Assembly: GCA_964020085.1 (NCBI GenBank)
Contig: OZ026607.1
Span: 12,268,282-12,332,281, forward strand
Length of the DNA: 64,000 nucleotides
Origin: Micromussa lordhowensis
Taxonomy: Eukaryota > Cnidaria > Anthozoa > Scleractinia > Lobophylliidae
Direction of reading: 5' to 3'
Positions 22,881 to 35,000 of this stretch are shown piece by piece (position 1 is the first letter of the stretch; each line of letters begins with the position of its first letter). The notes beneath the pieces are model-generated. The model saw only the letters and a program-made list of their open reading frames with translations, was not told where the DNA came from and did not search any database. Made by a program: the position numbers and the translations under genes.

Positions 22881-23631
22881 AGGCTGGTTTACGCTAGCGA
22901 CGGAAGCGATGGAAGAGTTCTGATCTAGTCAGTGGATCGGCACGACGGAAGCGGAATCGTAAACCTCGCTTTCAGCGTAAGCCTCGCTTTCATTTGTAAA
23001 CATTCAAAATGGAGGACCCGGGAGAAAACATCAAACAAATTAAACTGTATTCACTACTGCAATACATACCGGTCTGAAGACCTACTTGTTTAGCAACATC
23101 CTCGCATGCTAGCCTTTTTTGTTGTTGTCTTTGAAGTCCCTGCAAGACTTGTCATAAAGGACAGGGAACTGTCTCACAGTCTCTGCCAGCTTTTCCTTTA
23201 GAGCCGCCATTTTTTTCTTGCTCTAAGTTTGGGACTGGTAATGAGTTTTTTTAATAGCTCTTATCGCAGTTATCAGCGGTTTGACATGCAAACGAGGCGA
23301 AAGGGTCAATACTGCATTGTATTGACCCTTTAGCCTCGTTTGTGTGCCGCTCTAAACAAAGGAATATTTGACAGCGGGCTCAACTCCGATAACAGCTATT
23401 GGCTGATAATTCCGCGTCCGCTTCCGATTCCGATTCCGTTCACCTTGTTCTAACTGGATCGGAAGCGACCGAAGCGGAAGCGGAATCGGAAGAAAAGAAA
23501 CTCTTCTGATCCTTCTGACTCCGATTCCGTCGAGCTTCCGACTCCGCTTCCGATTCCGTTTTTTGATTTACACTCCTTGCGCTTCCGACTCCGACTCCGC
23601 TTCCGATTCCGTCGCTAGTGTGAACCAGCCT
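22881..23631. mobile_element. Non-autonomous DNA element C with TAA target duplication (PIF/Harbinger-like)
   Basis: Ends AGGCTGGTTTACGCTAGCGA and TCGCTAGTGTGAACCAGCCT are inverted, flanked by TAA on both sides. The interior is rich in CGGAAGCGGAATCGG and its inverse CCGATTCCGCTTCCG, a subterminal repeat array. A 3-bp TWA duplication is typical of PIF/Harbinger elements. No transposase is present, and the 108-codon minus frame at the right end is an artefact of the subterminal repeats. Confidence 0.8.
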
Positions 23632-24069
23632 TAAGGCCAAGCAAGTAACATGTAATGATGAAGCAATGAACGACGACGATAGGGTTAAAATTGGTACTTC
23701 ACCCGGTGCAAAAGTTTGAGCACAAGCATAAGCATAAGCAACAACAGAACATAAACATAAGAACATACCAAGGGGAAAATAAGCGCTGAATAAACGGCAT
23801 TCTCGATATCAGCTCATTATCATAAAGTTAAGATGTATTGTTCTGGGGACCAGAAGGAAATCTAGCTATCCAAACAAGGGGTGGTGAATTGGAAAGACTT
23901 TGTGAGAGGTCGAGACTGGCGTTCATCTTTTAGAATCCGAGACATTTTGATTTCTCAAATTCGAGACCGAGAATTCAAAACGTTCTTAATTCGAGCTAAA
24001 GACGTTCAGATGTCATTTATATAAAAAAGCAATACTTTGAGACTCTCTTGGTATAAAAATGCTTTACCC

Positions 24070-24235
24070 TTGTACTTGATTAACTGTTATTGTACGTGTG
24101 TATCTATTTAGCAACTGTATTAAATTCACTTTTTGCACGGTAAATATAATTGTAAATAGTACAACCCGCCTAGATTAGCTCTGCTATAAGCGGGATTGTA
24201 ATCCTTGAAACTGTAAAATTCAAATAATAATAATA
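24070..24235 (+). mobile_element. 3' tail of a non-LTR retrotransposon (CR1/L2-like)
   Basis: TTGTAAATAGTACAACCCGC followed by GCTATAAGCGGGATTGTAAT and a terminal AATAATAATAAA run. CCCGC...GCGGG can form a 3' hairpin, the usual end of CR1/L2-type elements. Only the UTR is present. Confidence 0.5.
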
Positions 24236-24239
24236 AATG

Positions 24240-25860
24240 GTTAACTTTAACTTAACTTTAACTTAAATCGAGACTGCGAGACAGCTTTGTGAAAAAATCA
24301 AGACTGCAAGACGCACATAACTGCCAAAAAAACGAAACTGCGAGACCCGTGAAATTCGACAAAAATTTTGTGAGGCCCGTGGTTTATGAAGAACCCATTC
24401 GCAACCCCTCAAACAACATCACTGACAGTCCGCCATATTGCTTATGATGCATGGTATCGCAGAAGTCTGGGTCAAAGTGAATCATTATTGAGTGACTGTT
24501 AGTGCTTATGGCACAAGCATGGGACAACTGGGCATAATAAAAACATATTAGGTCTGCTTATACTTATATCTATGTTCTGGTTGCTTGTCCTTATCCTTAG
24601 GCGTTCACCCTGTACATCTACCGAACGTTTTTTATGAAAATACACCAGCATTGTGGGAACTTCAGGCTGTAGAGGCATTTTCGAGTCCCTGTAAATAAGT
24701 TCTTTTAAATGAGTAACTTATTTGCAAGTAAAACAAATTATATTTAAGGAAACTTCTGAAAGGTCTCCGTTAATCTGTACAATACACATTGTGCGTTCTA
24801 ACAGGTAGGAGCTGCTAAGTAGGGCTATATTTGTTTTTAAGAAGAAAATTCGAACTATTGGTAGCAAATGACTTAGTATCCCAGAAAGCTAGCATTTACC
24901 AAGATTATAGCGTGGAAATATTTATCACAAAATGCACGCTCCTCCCACTTGATACACACTGACAATCTTTAGGAAGTAAGCAGTTTGCTGATTATTTCTC
25001 AACAGCTGCATGTTAAATAAGACATCCTCGTTTCCAGACTGACTGCAAGGCGAATTATATTTTAGCAGCAGTCCTTTCGTTCTGTCCACCGGAAACACAG
25101 TGTGTTTTAAACACTTCATTGTAAGTAAAAAACGCAATAAAAATAGATGACAAGTGTTTCTTTGAAATTTCTCTGTTTTATTCCCTGCCTGCATGTATAG
25201 ATCCTTACCCATCCACCACTATAGAAACGAAGAGAAATCTGTGACGGTGAATCCAAAGTAACGGTTCCACAAGCGACAACGAGTTTAAACTCCAAGATAG
25301 ATTTTTAAAGTTATTATTGTTCTCTATCAATACTCAATACATACATGAATCCTATAAATTAAATACCAGCTTGTGGGACATAATCTACACACCAACACTT
25401 TGGATGTTATCCACACCAACGTGTGTGACAAAATTCAGACACCAGCCTCGTGTGGTAAATTATCCACAAATTAAACCAATTTCTGACGCTATATTTCTTT
25501 TACGGTAAAAATGAGAAAAAATCCACGTATGAGAGATTTCCACGCGAGCGTCCATAAACTATCCAATGTTCAACTGAGAATGAATGGTTTACGACTACAT
25601 TACTTAAAAATTTCAATCGGACGTTAACATTTCGGACGTTTAAAGTTTCGGGACCTTTTTATCGCATTTCGGACAAGATTCGAACAAAAAAATCTGCTGA
25701 AACTTAGCTTTAAGTAAATTTTCACCTACAGAACTCGAATTAAATGAAATAGAATTTATCTGCACTGAGTTTTCATAAAAGAAGCGAAAATTTTCTTTCC
25801 AGTGATAAAAAACAACGTGCAAATACAAATCCGCCTGCAAACAGTCTCTTTTTGCTTTGG
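24240..25860. other. No gene recognised
   Basis: AT-rich DNA with no supported exon. Short direct repeats of CACACCAA(C/G) around 25385-25445 and a few short open frames are all that stand out. The right end should include the MPND promoter. Confidence 0.4.
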
Positions 25861-26013
25861 ATGGCTTTCAAACAAACTAAGCTGGTACTGTCCGAAGATG
25901 AGCCGAAGAATTACGAAGATTTTACGGTATTAGTCCGGTTGCGTTCCGAAGATGCGATGCTCTACAAGACTGATCCATTGAGCGCACGCTTTCATTTCCA
26001 GAGTTGCTTATAG
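25861..26013 (+). CDS. 50-codon upstream ORF before the MPND start, unrecognised
   Basis: ATG at 25861 (MAFKQTKLVLSEDEPKNYED...) runs to TAG at 26013, 28 bp before the inferred MPND ATG, on the same strand. It may be a regulatory uORF in the MPND 5' UTR or a small coding exon. The frame is acidic and compositionally plausible, but I know no family. Confidence 0.3.
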   Translation: MAFKQTKLVLSEDEPKNYEDFTVLVRLRSEDAMLYKTDPLSARFHFQSCL

Positions 26014-26041
26014 CTGGATTTTTAGCTTTTCATAAGCTGTT

Positions 26042-29000
26042 ATGGGTAAGTGTATTTTTCCCGTTAGCATTTAGTGGTAATTTTAGCGGTAGAACGTTTA
26101 ATCGGCGTTGCTCGAAGCTTAAAAATGCAACAGTTGTTTACGATAAAAACAGAGCATTTCATCTGATCGATCGCGCGCTCAAATAAGAGCATTTGTGGAG
26201 CTGATTTAAAACTTTATTTTTGATCGATCTTTTTGCAACATGCAGTTGTAATGTAGTTAGCGCCAACTGCATACGAGGAGATGATTTTACGTTTAGATAC
26301 AGTGTCAGATTGTAGAGAACGCTCAAACCGCCATTTTGTTTAGCGCACAGGCTATAGCTACTCAATAGTTTACCGGCGCTGGAGATAGATCTTGGGCCAG
26401 TTTCATATAAATTGCGCTTCATAATCTGTACTACCAATTGTTTGTAACTGGTTCATAAGTAATCCAATAAATTCAAAAATCTGCCGCAAATCAAGGAATG
26501 AAACAGAATTTGCCCTGAAAGTCTGGCCAGCCACAGCACCTGAGTGTATTTTCCTTAGGGGTATGGCTAGCCTATAGGTTTGTGTAAGCCTTGGCCCACA
26601 GTTGTCATAATCCTAACTGTAGTTTTTAGATTTAAAAATTATGAAAAAAAGAGATTGCTGAAGCACTTTCACATTTGCAGATGAAAGAGACACTATTTAC
26701 AGGCCATTAAACCAACATTACAAAGCATGACACATGCAACAAGGAGTTTTTCTACTCCTCCTTATTCACTGCTGTGTGTGCCAAAAAATCCGGCTGGGCT
26801 CATTAATGAGCCCGCTTTCGCTTAGTGTTTTCTTAGCTACATCCCTGGAATGCTCGAACTAGCTTGTTCAGTCCGCGCTTGATCGGCAAAGAAACGCGGG
26901 AACAAGACACACTTGCCGTCTTTGTCATGCGCACTACAAAGATTGCATCATCTTGCTTTTATTGTGTAAAGTCTGGTAAATACTGAGCGAGAGCTGCATG
27001 AGTGAGAACGACTTCGGGTGGAAAAACAGATGAAAATATTATTCAAATCAATAAGTACTGTATTACTGAGGTTTTCTCACCTGTCGCCAGCGACAGGCAT
27101 CAATATTTTTACCTGTCACTTTCTGAAATTACCTGAAATCGACAGGTAGACAGGCAACATTTTGACCCCTGACTCTAAAGAATAAAAACTTGACCAATGA
27201 ATCTCCAGTACCTCACACTACAGTTTAATTACTTATTTAGAATTTGGGACTTGTAATAAGTAATTTCAACAAATTTCAAGCCATGTAAACAAAATCAAAC
27301 TGCGACATACCCATGTTCTTGTACTACAGCGGCAATAGAAGACGATATCGAAGACATGGATGAAGAAGAAAAGATGGAGGAGGATGAAGATGATGATGAT
27401 GATGATGACGATGATGAGGATGAAGTTGAACCAGAGAAACCACAAAGTAACACAAAGTCAAAAGGAAGGAGAAAGCCGCGATCAGTTTTAACAGGGCGAG
27501 GTGTCACCCTTGGTATGTTACTTGATGATGGTGTGATGGAGCCAGGGGAAAAGTGCCTATCTATAGACTACTTGGTAAGCTTCAGACAACATGCTTGGCT
27601 ATTACTTATTTTCAGTGAAATAATAACATGGAGGGAAAAATTATCAGATTCTGATTGGCTTCTTAGTAGATGCCAGGCATGTTTTGTCAAAGGAACAATT
27701 GTTTCAAAGATTTCCAAAGTTTACCTCGATATCTTTGAAGCTCCTGAAGTTCTGGCAATGAGCCGTTTGTGGGTAACCGCCATGATCACATGGTACAAAA
27801 GAGCAAGCTAACTACGGGGACATTGTACTTCATAACACCTCATTTTTTACTTTATAGAGCTATATTGGAAAGCTGTGGTCTGAGTGGCAAGAATCTTAAA
27901 TTCTAGCAGGATAAGAGGTTCCATTGATAATGTAAAACTCTTGAACTTTCAAATACTTTGTTTCAGGGTCAAAAATTTGTAGCTGACCTCCAGTCTGATG
28001 GTAGGATCAGATGGCCAGAGGCTAATCAAGTGTTTAACTCACCATCAGCTTGGGCAATCTATTGCAAGAGGCTGGTGAATCCCTCCAAGAAATCTGGCTG
28101 TGGATGGGCATCTGTAAGTTCCTGATATTGATTGTATTATTTTATCTATCAGATAGTACGTATAGTACCTCTGAAAAGTAAGTTATCACCCTCTCGCTAG
28201 AGAAGAGTCTCATCTTGTGAGATGAGTCTTGTATCAGTAGATGAGACTCCGGTATTGAGTGATATGACTTTGGTATTGCGAGACAAGACATGTGTCTTGC
28301 AAGATCAGGGCTGCCATTAAGGGCTGCAACCTGGAATAGCCATTACAGCTGAGTATGCTTGATTGGCCTTTGATGCTATGGATGAAATTGCCTGTTTTCA
28401 ATACAATTCACCCACAAAGTATCAAGTTTGTAATGGGTGTGGTGAACAAGGCTTCAGGTTACTTAAAATGTAATGACAACCCTGTTGTGTCGAGGAACTA
28501 AACTCTCATATCAAGAGATGAGACTCTCGCATCACAAGATGATATTCTAGTCTAGAGAGAAACAAGACAAGATGTGGTAACTTGCTTTATAGCAGGGTTG
28601 TTGCCAGCTGAAAGGACAACGAACGGTTTTTGGGTTACATGTACATACTTACAATCATTCGGTTTTCGAAACCACAACCGTCTAAATAAAAAGTTTGAAA
28701 TAAACTCCTGAGTTCTTTAGTATCTGTGCCACTATAACAAGTAAAGTTAATTGAAATAAAATTTGGTTTTGAGCACTTGCTTAGGGTGTTCTCTTTCTGT
28801 GTAACTGTGTCTGCCATCTTTTAATCTCTTAAGGTGAAGTACAAGGGTAAAAAGCTGGACCAGTTTAAGACAACTTGGTTTCGGAAACAAAATCCTGTAA
28901 GTAATAACAAATTTTCATTTATGTACTTGTACGTACATTTTACAGGGCTCTCAAATTGTTGTCTTAACTAGTAGGCCTGGTTGTGCTGGTAACAGTACTC

Positions 29001-32000
29001 TTTGGATTTAAGAAAAGATCTTTTAGTTAGTATTTTATTACTCTTCTAGAATCTTTAGACTGAAATGACAGTCAGATGGGGTGCTCCTCTTTCTTTTTAT
29101 TGCCTGAGAAGCTCTAGATGTTTAGTGCCCTCTACTACAGATCATTCTTTTTTTACCTCAAATTTTCGGGAGAACCATGGATGATTTTAATACTTACACG
29201 GCTTGTATATTGTAGCTTCAAATGCACATGAACTAGATTCTGGACTGATCGTGTTCTGATTTAAAGTGCTGGCCAGGGTACAGTGTTGTTCTTGGATAAG
29301 ACTCTCTCCTCTTTCCCACTGAGGTGTTAACATATGGGTGTCGGCAAATGAAATGCTTTGGGTAACCCTGCAATGGACAGTATCTCATCCACTAGCCAAA
29401 GGGAAATATAAGTAATCTTAGTTACATAATGCTACCAAAACTGGAATAAGCTCTAGCTACAGTAGATGGAAGGACGCTTTATCCTGACTCAGAGTTTACA
29501 TGTACCTCACTTTCATGGGGTACAAGGTAAGATGCCTGATGTGTTTGAGTTGATTGAGCCTAAAATTAAGAAAAACTATCATATGATTTTGAAACAAAAC
29601 TAATTGAAAGAAATCAGGTATTTGGAATTACATTATTTACTGTCAGTGGCTCCCACTAACAACATCTAAACTTTTAGTTAATATGTGGGAAGGTACATTT
29701 GTATGTCAGTGACATGACACCCTTTTTCTTCGTCGTACTGTAGTCAAGGATATACCGGTACATGTTTTTCATGCAGGACAGAATTTTCTCACAATGTTAC
29801 TTGTTGAGCTTGAGGTTCTGGAGGTCGACTAATATCGAACTGACTTCTCCAGCTTCACCAGCTTCACCACCCTTATCCAGCCCATATTCTTGATTTTCAG
29901 GTTCAACTGCCATTCTCTTTTGCGTAAAAAATAAACTTGGCTTTTGTTGTTGTTATAAGGAAACATAAACAAAAGAACAAAGTCAACAAACAAAGATGGA
30001 ATCGGTCGGTGGAGTCGAAATGTAGGCTCCAGTCTCTCTCGGAATTGCTTGGAATGCCTGACACAAAAATGCCAGTCATTTTGCATGCTCATTTCAGGCT
30101 AGTAAGCACAATTTGTATTAATTTACTTTCATTATTGCCTGCTGCTTTGGAAGTGCTTTTAGTTATATATGAGGTAACTTTTTTCCCCGTCAGTATGACT
30201 CCACTATCATTTCAGTTTGCGTCAATAGAATATTCCGTGTCAATGTCAAAAAAACACTGCCTAGATTGAACACTGAATGAGTTTCATGTTCTTGTATTAC
30301 ATCATTACCTGAACTGAAACTTTTTTTTCATTTCCAACAGCCATCATCTAGCCATGGTGAAACACCAACATCTCATAAAGTATCAGCCAATCTGTCCTCT
30401 CAGTCAGTACCCACCACGTCACACAAGACATTGACAAGTGTGCAATCCAGCAGTCTTGGTGCTGTGCATGCTTCATCATCATTGTCATCATCATCAACCA
30501 GTTTGGTTTCCCCAATCTTAGCTGTCTCGCAGCCAGCTGCACATTCAAAGCACACCACACAGAAGGCTTTAGGATCCGGTTTGTCTGGAGGCAGTTCTTG
30601 GTCAGGGAACATGAAACCTACAGCCAAAGCACCACATTCAACATCGTCCGGTCGAGGGTAAGGATATTGTAAGCATTACTACTTGTCAAGTGTCATGAGG
30701 CTATGTTATGGATATTCAGAGTCCAAGGAATTTTATGGTCATTGTTCATGTTGTACTTCGGATGATTTGTCTGCGTCGGTGGAAGGGATGTTCTTTGCTC
30801 TGTCGAGAGGTGTGTTTAGAAGCGTGGCACTCAATTTGTGAAGCCAAATGCCATCAGTGAACACATTTGCATTCCTGACATTTACAAGGCCTTAGGCAAT
30901 CCCAAGTGATGTTTCCCGTGGCTCTTTTAAAGCACTCATTTACATTGTAAGCCAATTATGCTAAAGAAGGTTATAGTATTTCTAACCAAAATGTTCATAC
31001 AAAAATGTTTTAGTCAGTGTTAATTAAAAAATAAATAATTCTTACAAATATAGTATTATCTGCCTAGATAACAACCATACAGATAAACTAACAAATCCCA
31101 GACGAGAGAGTGGCAGAAATTGAACCTAATTACCCAGTTAGAAAATGTCCCATGAAATGGTTGTAAATGTTAAACAGTAAGATCATCTATTTTTCACCAC
31201 AGGAGGAAGCCAAACATTGGCTACATTCACCCACCACCTGCAAAATCACCTTCGCCGTTTTCACCAACAGCATTAGTCCCCTCCTCTTCACTAAAGTCTT
31301 CCTCAAGTTCTATTAGAAGTCCAGTTGGTAAGTGAATGTGGTCTTTTTCATTGTCATGGTCTAGCTTCTTCTTGAACAAGGGAATACATTGTGGTTGCAA
31401 GACAGTTTAATGTGGTCTGATGGCTAGTGGATTGAGGATTTAGGATCAAGCACTCTGGGTTTGATCTATGGCAAGACACTTTACAATGCTGTATTGACAG
31501 TACTTCCTTGACCTCCACCCAGAGGTTACACTGTAGCTGTAAGGGCAACTAACAAAATTGTGATAAGAAACTGGCATTGCTATGGCTAGCTCCATGAGTG
31601 GGCAAGATAAGCCAAATCGTGCACTGTGATTGGCTACACAAGCAGCCAAGATGATAATACATTGTATCTTGTCCGCTCCGGATTACCCACTTTGTCCATA
31701 ATAAATCCATTATTGACCAAGCCTGGGGTCAAGCTGGCTGGATATTGGCAGGTTTTCTGTTGCATGTTTATGGACCTAAACTCTGTTTTGGTCTGTATGT
31801 TTAAAAAGAACTTGGCCAATGTCTAGCTATTGTGATCTTGCACTTGGTCAATAACCCATTTATATACCACCTTCCCATCTAGACAGGAGAATAGTTGAAA
31901 TAGTCAACTGTACACACAAAGTTGCCTCAGTCAATTGACCAATCTTTATTGATGCATGTTCGGGGCTAAAAAACTTGAATTCCAGCTTGCTCTTCGGACA

Positions 32001-35000
32001 AGCAGCTCTCAAATTTTGTTTGCCTATGGAAAGTCTTGATTTACTGATTTTTTTATTATTTACATGTAGTTGGCAGATGACTTGGGCCTTGCCAATCAGG
32101 CAAGAAAGAATGACATGTATAGGAAAATCTACTTGTTGCGGACGACTGGAGGGCACTCTTTTCAAGCCCTGATGTTGCCAAAAAATACTACAAATTCCAC
32201 CCGCAAATAACATGGCTGGTCAAGTTGGGAGGGAACAAATACATGATGAACATGAAAATTACAACTCCATTTTTAACTACTAACATTAGTACAAAAAATA
32301 ATAACAATAAACATCTGTAGTGTACTGCAATAATATAATTTTATTTGGTACAGTGGTAGACTCAAAACCCTTACATATACTTGGGAATTGTTTAGCACCA
32401 GTCCACTGGCAGTAATGGTTACTGGTTCTTCATTGCTGTTTGGTTGCAGATATACCTAGCCCCCTGTTGTCTCCAACCAGCTCAGGAGGTAGGAAGCGAT
32501 CAGCTGTCAGGGCTCGGCAATCAATCAAGTACACAATGTTGACTCCTGACAGGTGAGAAAAATAAATAAGGAGTGAGTACATGGTACAGTGTAACTCGGT
32601 AATACTCTAAACTTAGTTATATGTTAACTGTGACTTGCATTTCATTACAAGTTCTAGAATAGTAATTATTGAAAATGTACATGTACACACACTTATCACT
32701 TATATGTGGTTATTGAAATTATGTGAGGCTTGCTTTTGCCTTGAAATGTTATTGTGCACGAGGGAATTGTTTTGTCACATTTCCAAATACAGATAAGAGA
32801 GCTGTAAATAAGATGTATTTTGATAAGTATTTTGATGGGCTAGCTATTTTGGACAATTACAGTCAGTATGTGGTGAAAAGGTGCCATGAGTGTTTGATAT
32901 TATCTTCTCTGTAACTTGGCTGTTTTGGCTCAATTTTTACCTCTGCTTTACTAAGCCAAGCAAGCAATCATTAGCAATAGTCCTCGAGCGCCATCGAGCG
33001 TGACGCTTCCTTTCGTTTTAGTCTCAAATAAAGATTTCTTCAACTTACGTTTGCTAACTTTCTTATTGCCATTTCTGTCCAGCCAGTTGGGTGATACTTA
33101 AACAATTAGACCCTCATGGGCTATTGACCCGTAGCCCTTGAGGGAGAAGGGTCTAATTGTTAATTAGTTCCAGACCCCCCTTCCCCTTTGATGAAAATTA
33201 GACTGGTTTGAAAAATGTTAACTGATCACTTGAAAAAATATGAAGCAGAGGAAAATATTAAACCACAATAGCAACATACATGTATAACTTGACCCTTGGC
33301 TTGAAAGTCGCAACAAAAAAATAATTATGAATTATTATCAGTTGAATTGGGAAGAAATTGTGTTTACACCAAACAGAGACTTTATGCAACTTAAACTTGA
33401 ATGCTTTTGTGTTTCACCTGTTGCTAGTGACCCGCATACTCTGGTTGAACTTGTGAACTTCAGTGCAGTGGGAAAAATGCAGCCATTTTCTGTGGATATT
33501 TCAACAAACTGTCTTTTGCTCATGGTGGGTATTAACTTTTCCCTTACATTTTGTCTTCATGTTTTTGAGCTGTGCATTATTGTATTTAATTTCAGGATTA
33601 CCACTGTCATTTGACGTCAAGTGAAGTTGTGGGATATCTAGCTGGGCAATTTGATCCACAAACACACCGTAAGTGAAACTATCATAGACTGCTTGTTTTT
33701 CTCCAGCAATGACACACACTGTACATGTTAGCCGACCTACAGATTTAACAGTACTGCAAAATTCTTGTTTGAAGCCCACTTGTTATGAGCTCTTTATAGG
33801 GTAGGCACATAATTAAAGTTGTTCAGTACACTTTCCGTAATACCAGAAGTGTTAATTTTCCTTATGAAAAATAACTTTTTTAGACATGAAGGTTGTCCAG
33901 GCTTTTCCTTGTCGCTGCCGATTTGCTGACAAAGAAAACGCACCAAAAGTAGAAGAAGAGGTATGATAATCAGTTAGGAAGCGGGTGAGAAGAAAAAAAT
34001 ACTGTTGTTATATTATTTAAAAATGATATACAAAATGTTCTAATTGTATTTGGAAAATAACCCAAAGCAAATACGCACACTGATTGGTTTAAAACCACGT
34101 TTCTATAACGCGATAGAAACACAGAACTAGCACGAGCTGTTGACATAATGATGGCGCAAACAAAGAGAATCTACATTTTGATGATCAAAGTAAACAAGTT
34201 GTTTTTCTTTTTCTTCGCCGCGGTATTTTCTAAAAGAAATAGGAAACATGTTCTCTGTGTTCCTATCGAGTTATAGAAACACTCGTGAAAGTTTGGGAGA
34301 ACTCGAAAAAGCTGTGGAACACAGCATTTCTCATTCTCCCAAACTTTCACTCGTGTTTCTTTAACTCGATAGAAATACGGCACTTTTTTTCTATTTCTTA
34401 AGTAGCTGGTGTATGTGTAATGCATTGACAGTACACTAAAAAATCAACATAAAATTTTAATAATAATTCTTGGGACACCTGAGAATACTGAGAATGTGGT
34501 TGTTTGTAAATTATGAGACACTAAGTGTTCAAAGGAGTCTTTCACAGTCAGGCAGTGGAAAAGAAAACTGGTTATCACTGTGAAAAACTGTGGTTTAATT
34601 TCATGCAAAAAAAATAAGTTATTACCAGTTAATGTTGCACGATGTTGCCACTTTTAATTTAATGCTTTTTAAGATCACTTCTCTGATTCTCTCAAAATGG
34701 AACGTGGTATATGTATAGTAACCAGTTGAACAGTTTTTGTTTCAAGAAGAGTTGGAAATATGGAAGGCTATTAATTCTTTGTTTTTTTTGCAACCAAACA
34801 AATTTTAATCAACTTGTCACATGTTTGACAATTTGATTTTTAACATTTTATATTTATGCAATAGAGCACTTTTTCCGTGTTTAGCATAACTTTTGAGAAT
34901 TCTCCCAACCCTCCAAGTGTTTAGATGAGGCTATATAAACACGGATAAAGTGCTTTATTGCTTTTATAAAATAATTCTCAAAAATATTCGTGGATCTAAA

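Noticed and set aside
23440..23766. 108-codon minus-strand frame
   Set aside because: It runs through the GGAAGCGGAATCGG subterminal repeats of the Harbinger-like element; composition is repeat-driven.
27295..27507. Minus-strand poly-Ser frame
   Set aside because: It is antisense to the acidic tract of MPND exon 2.
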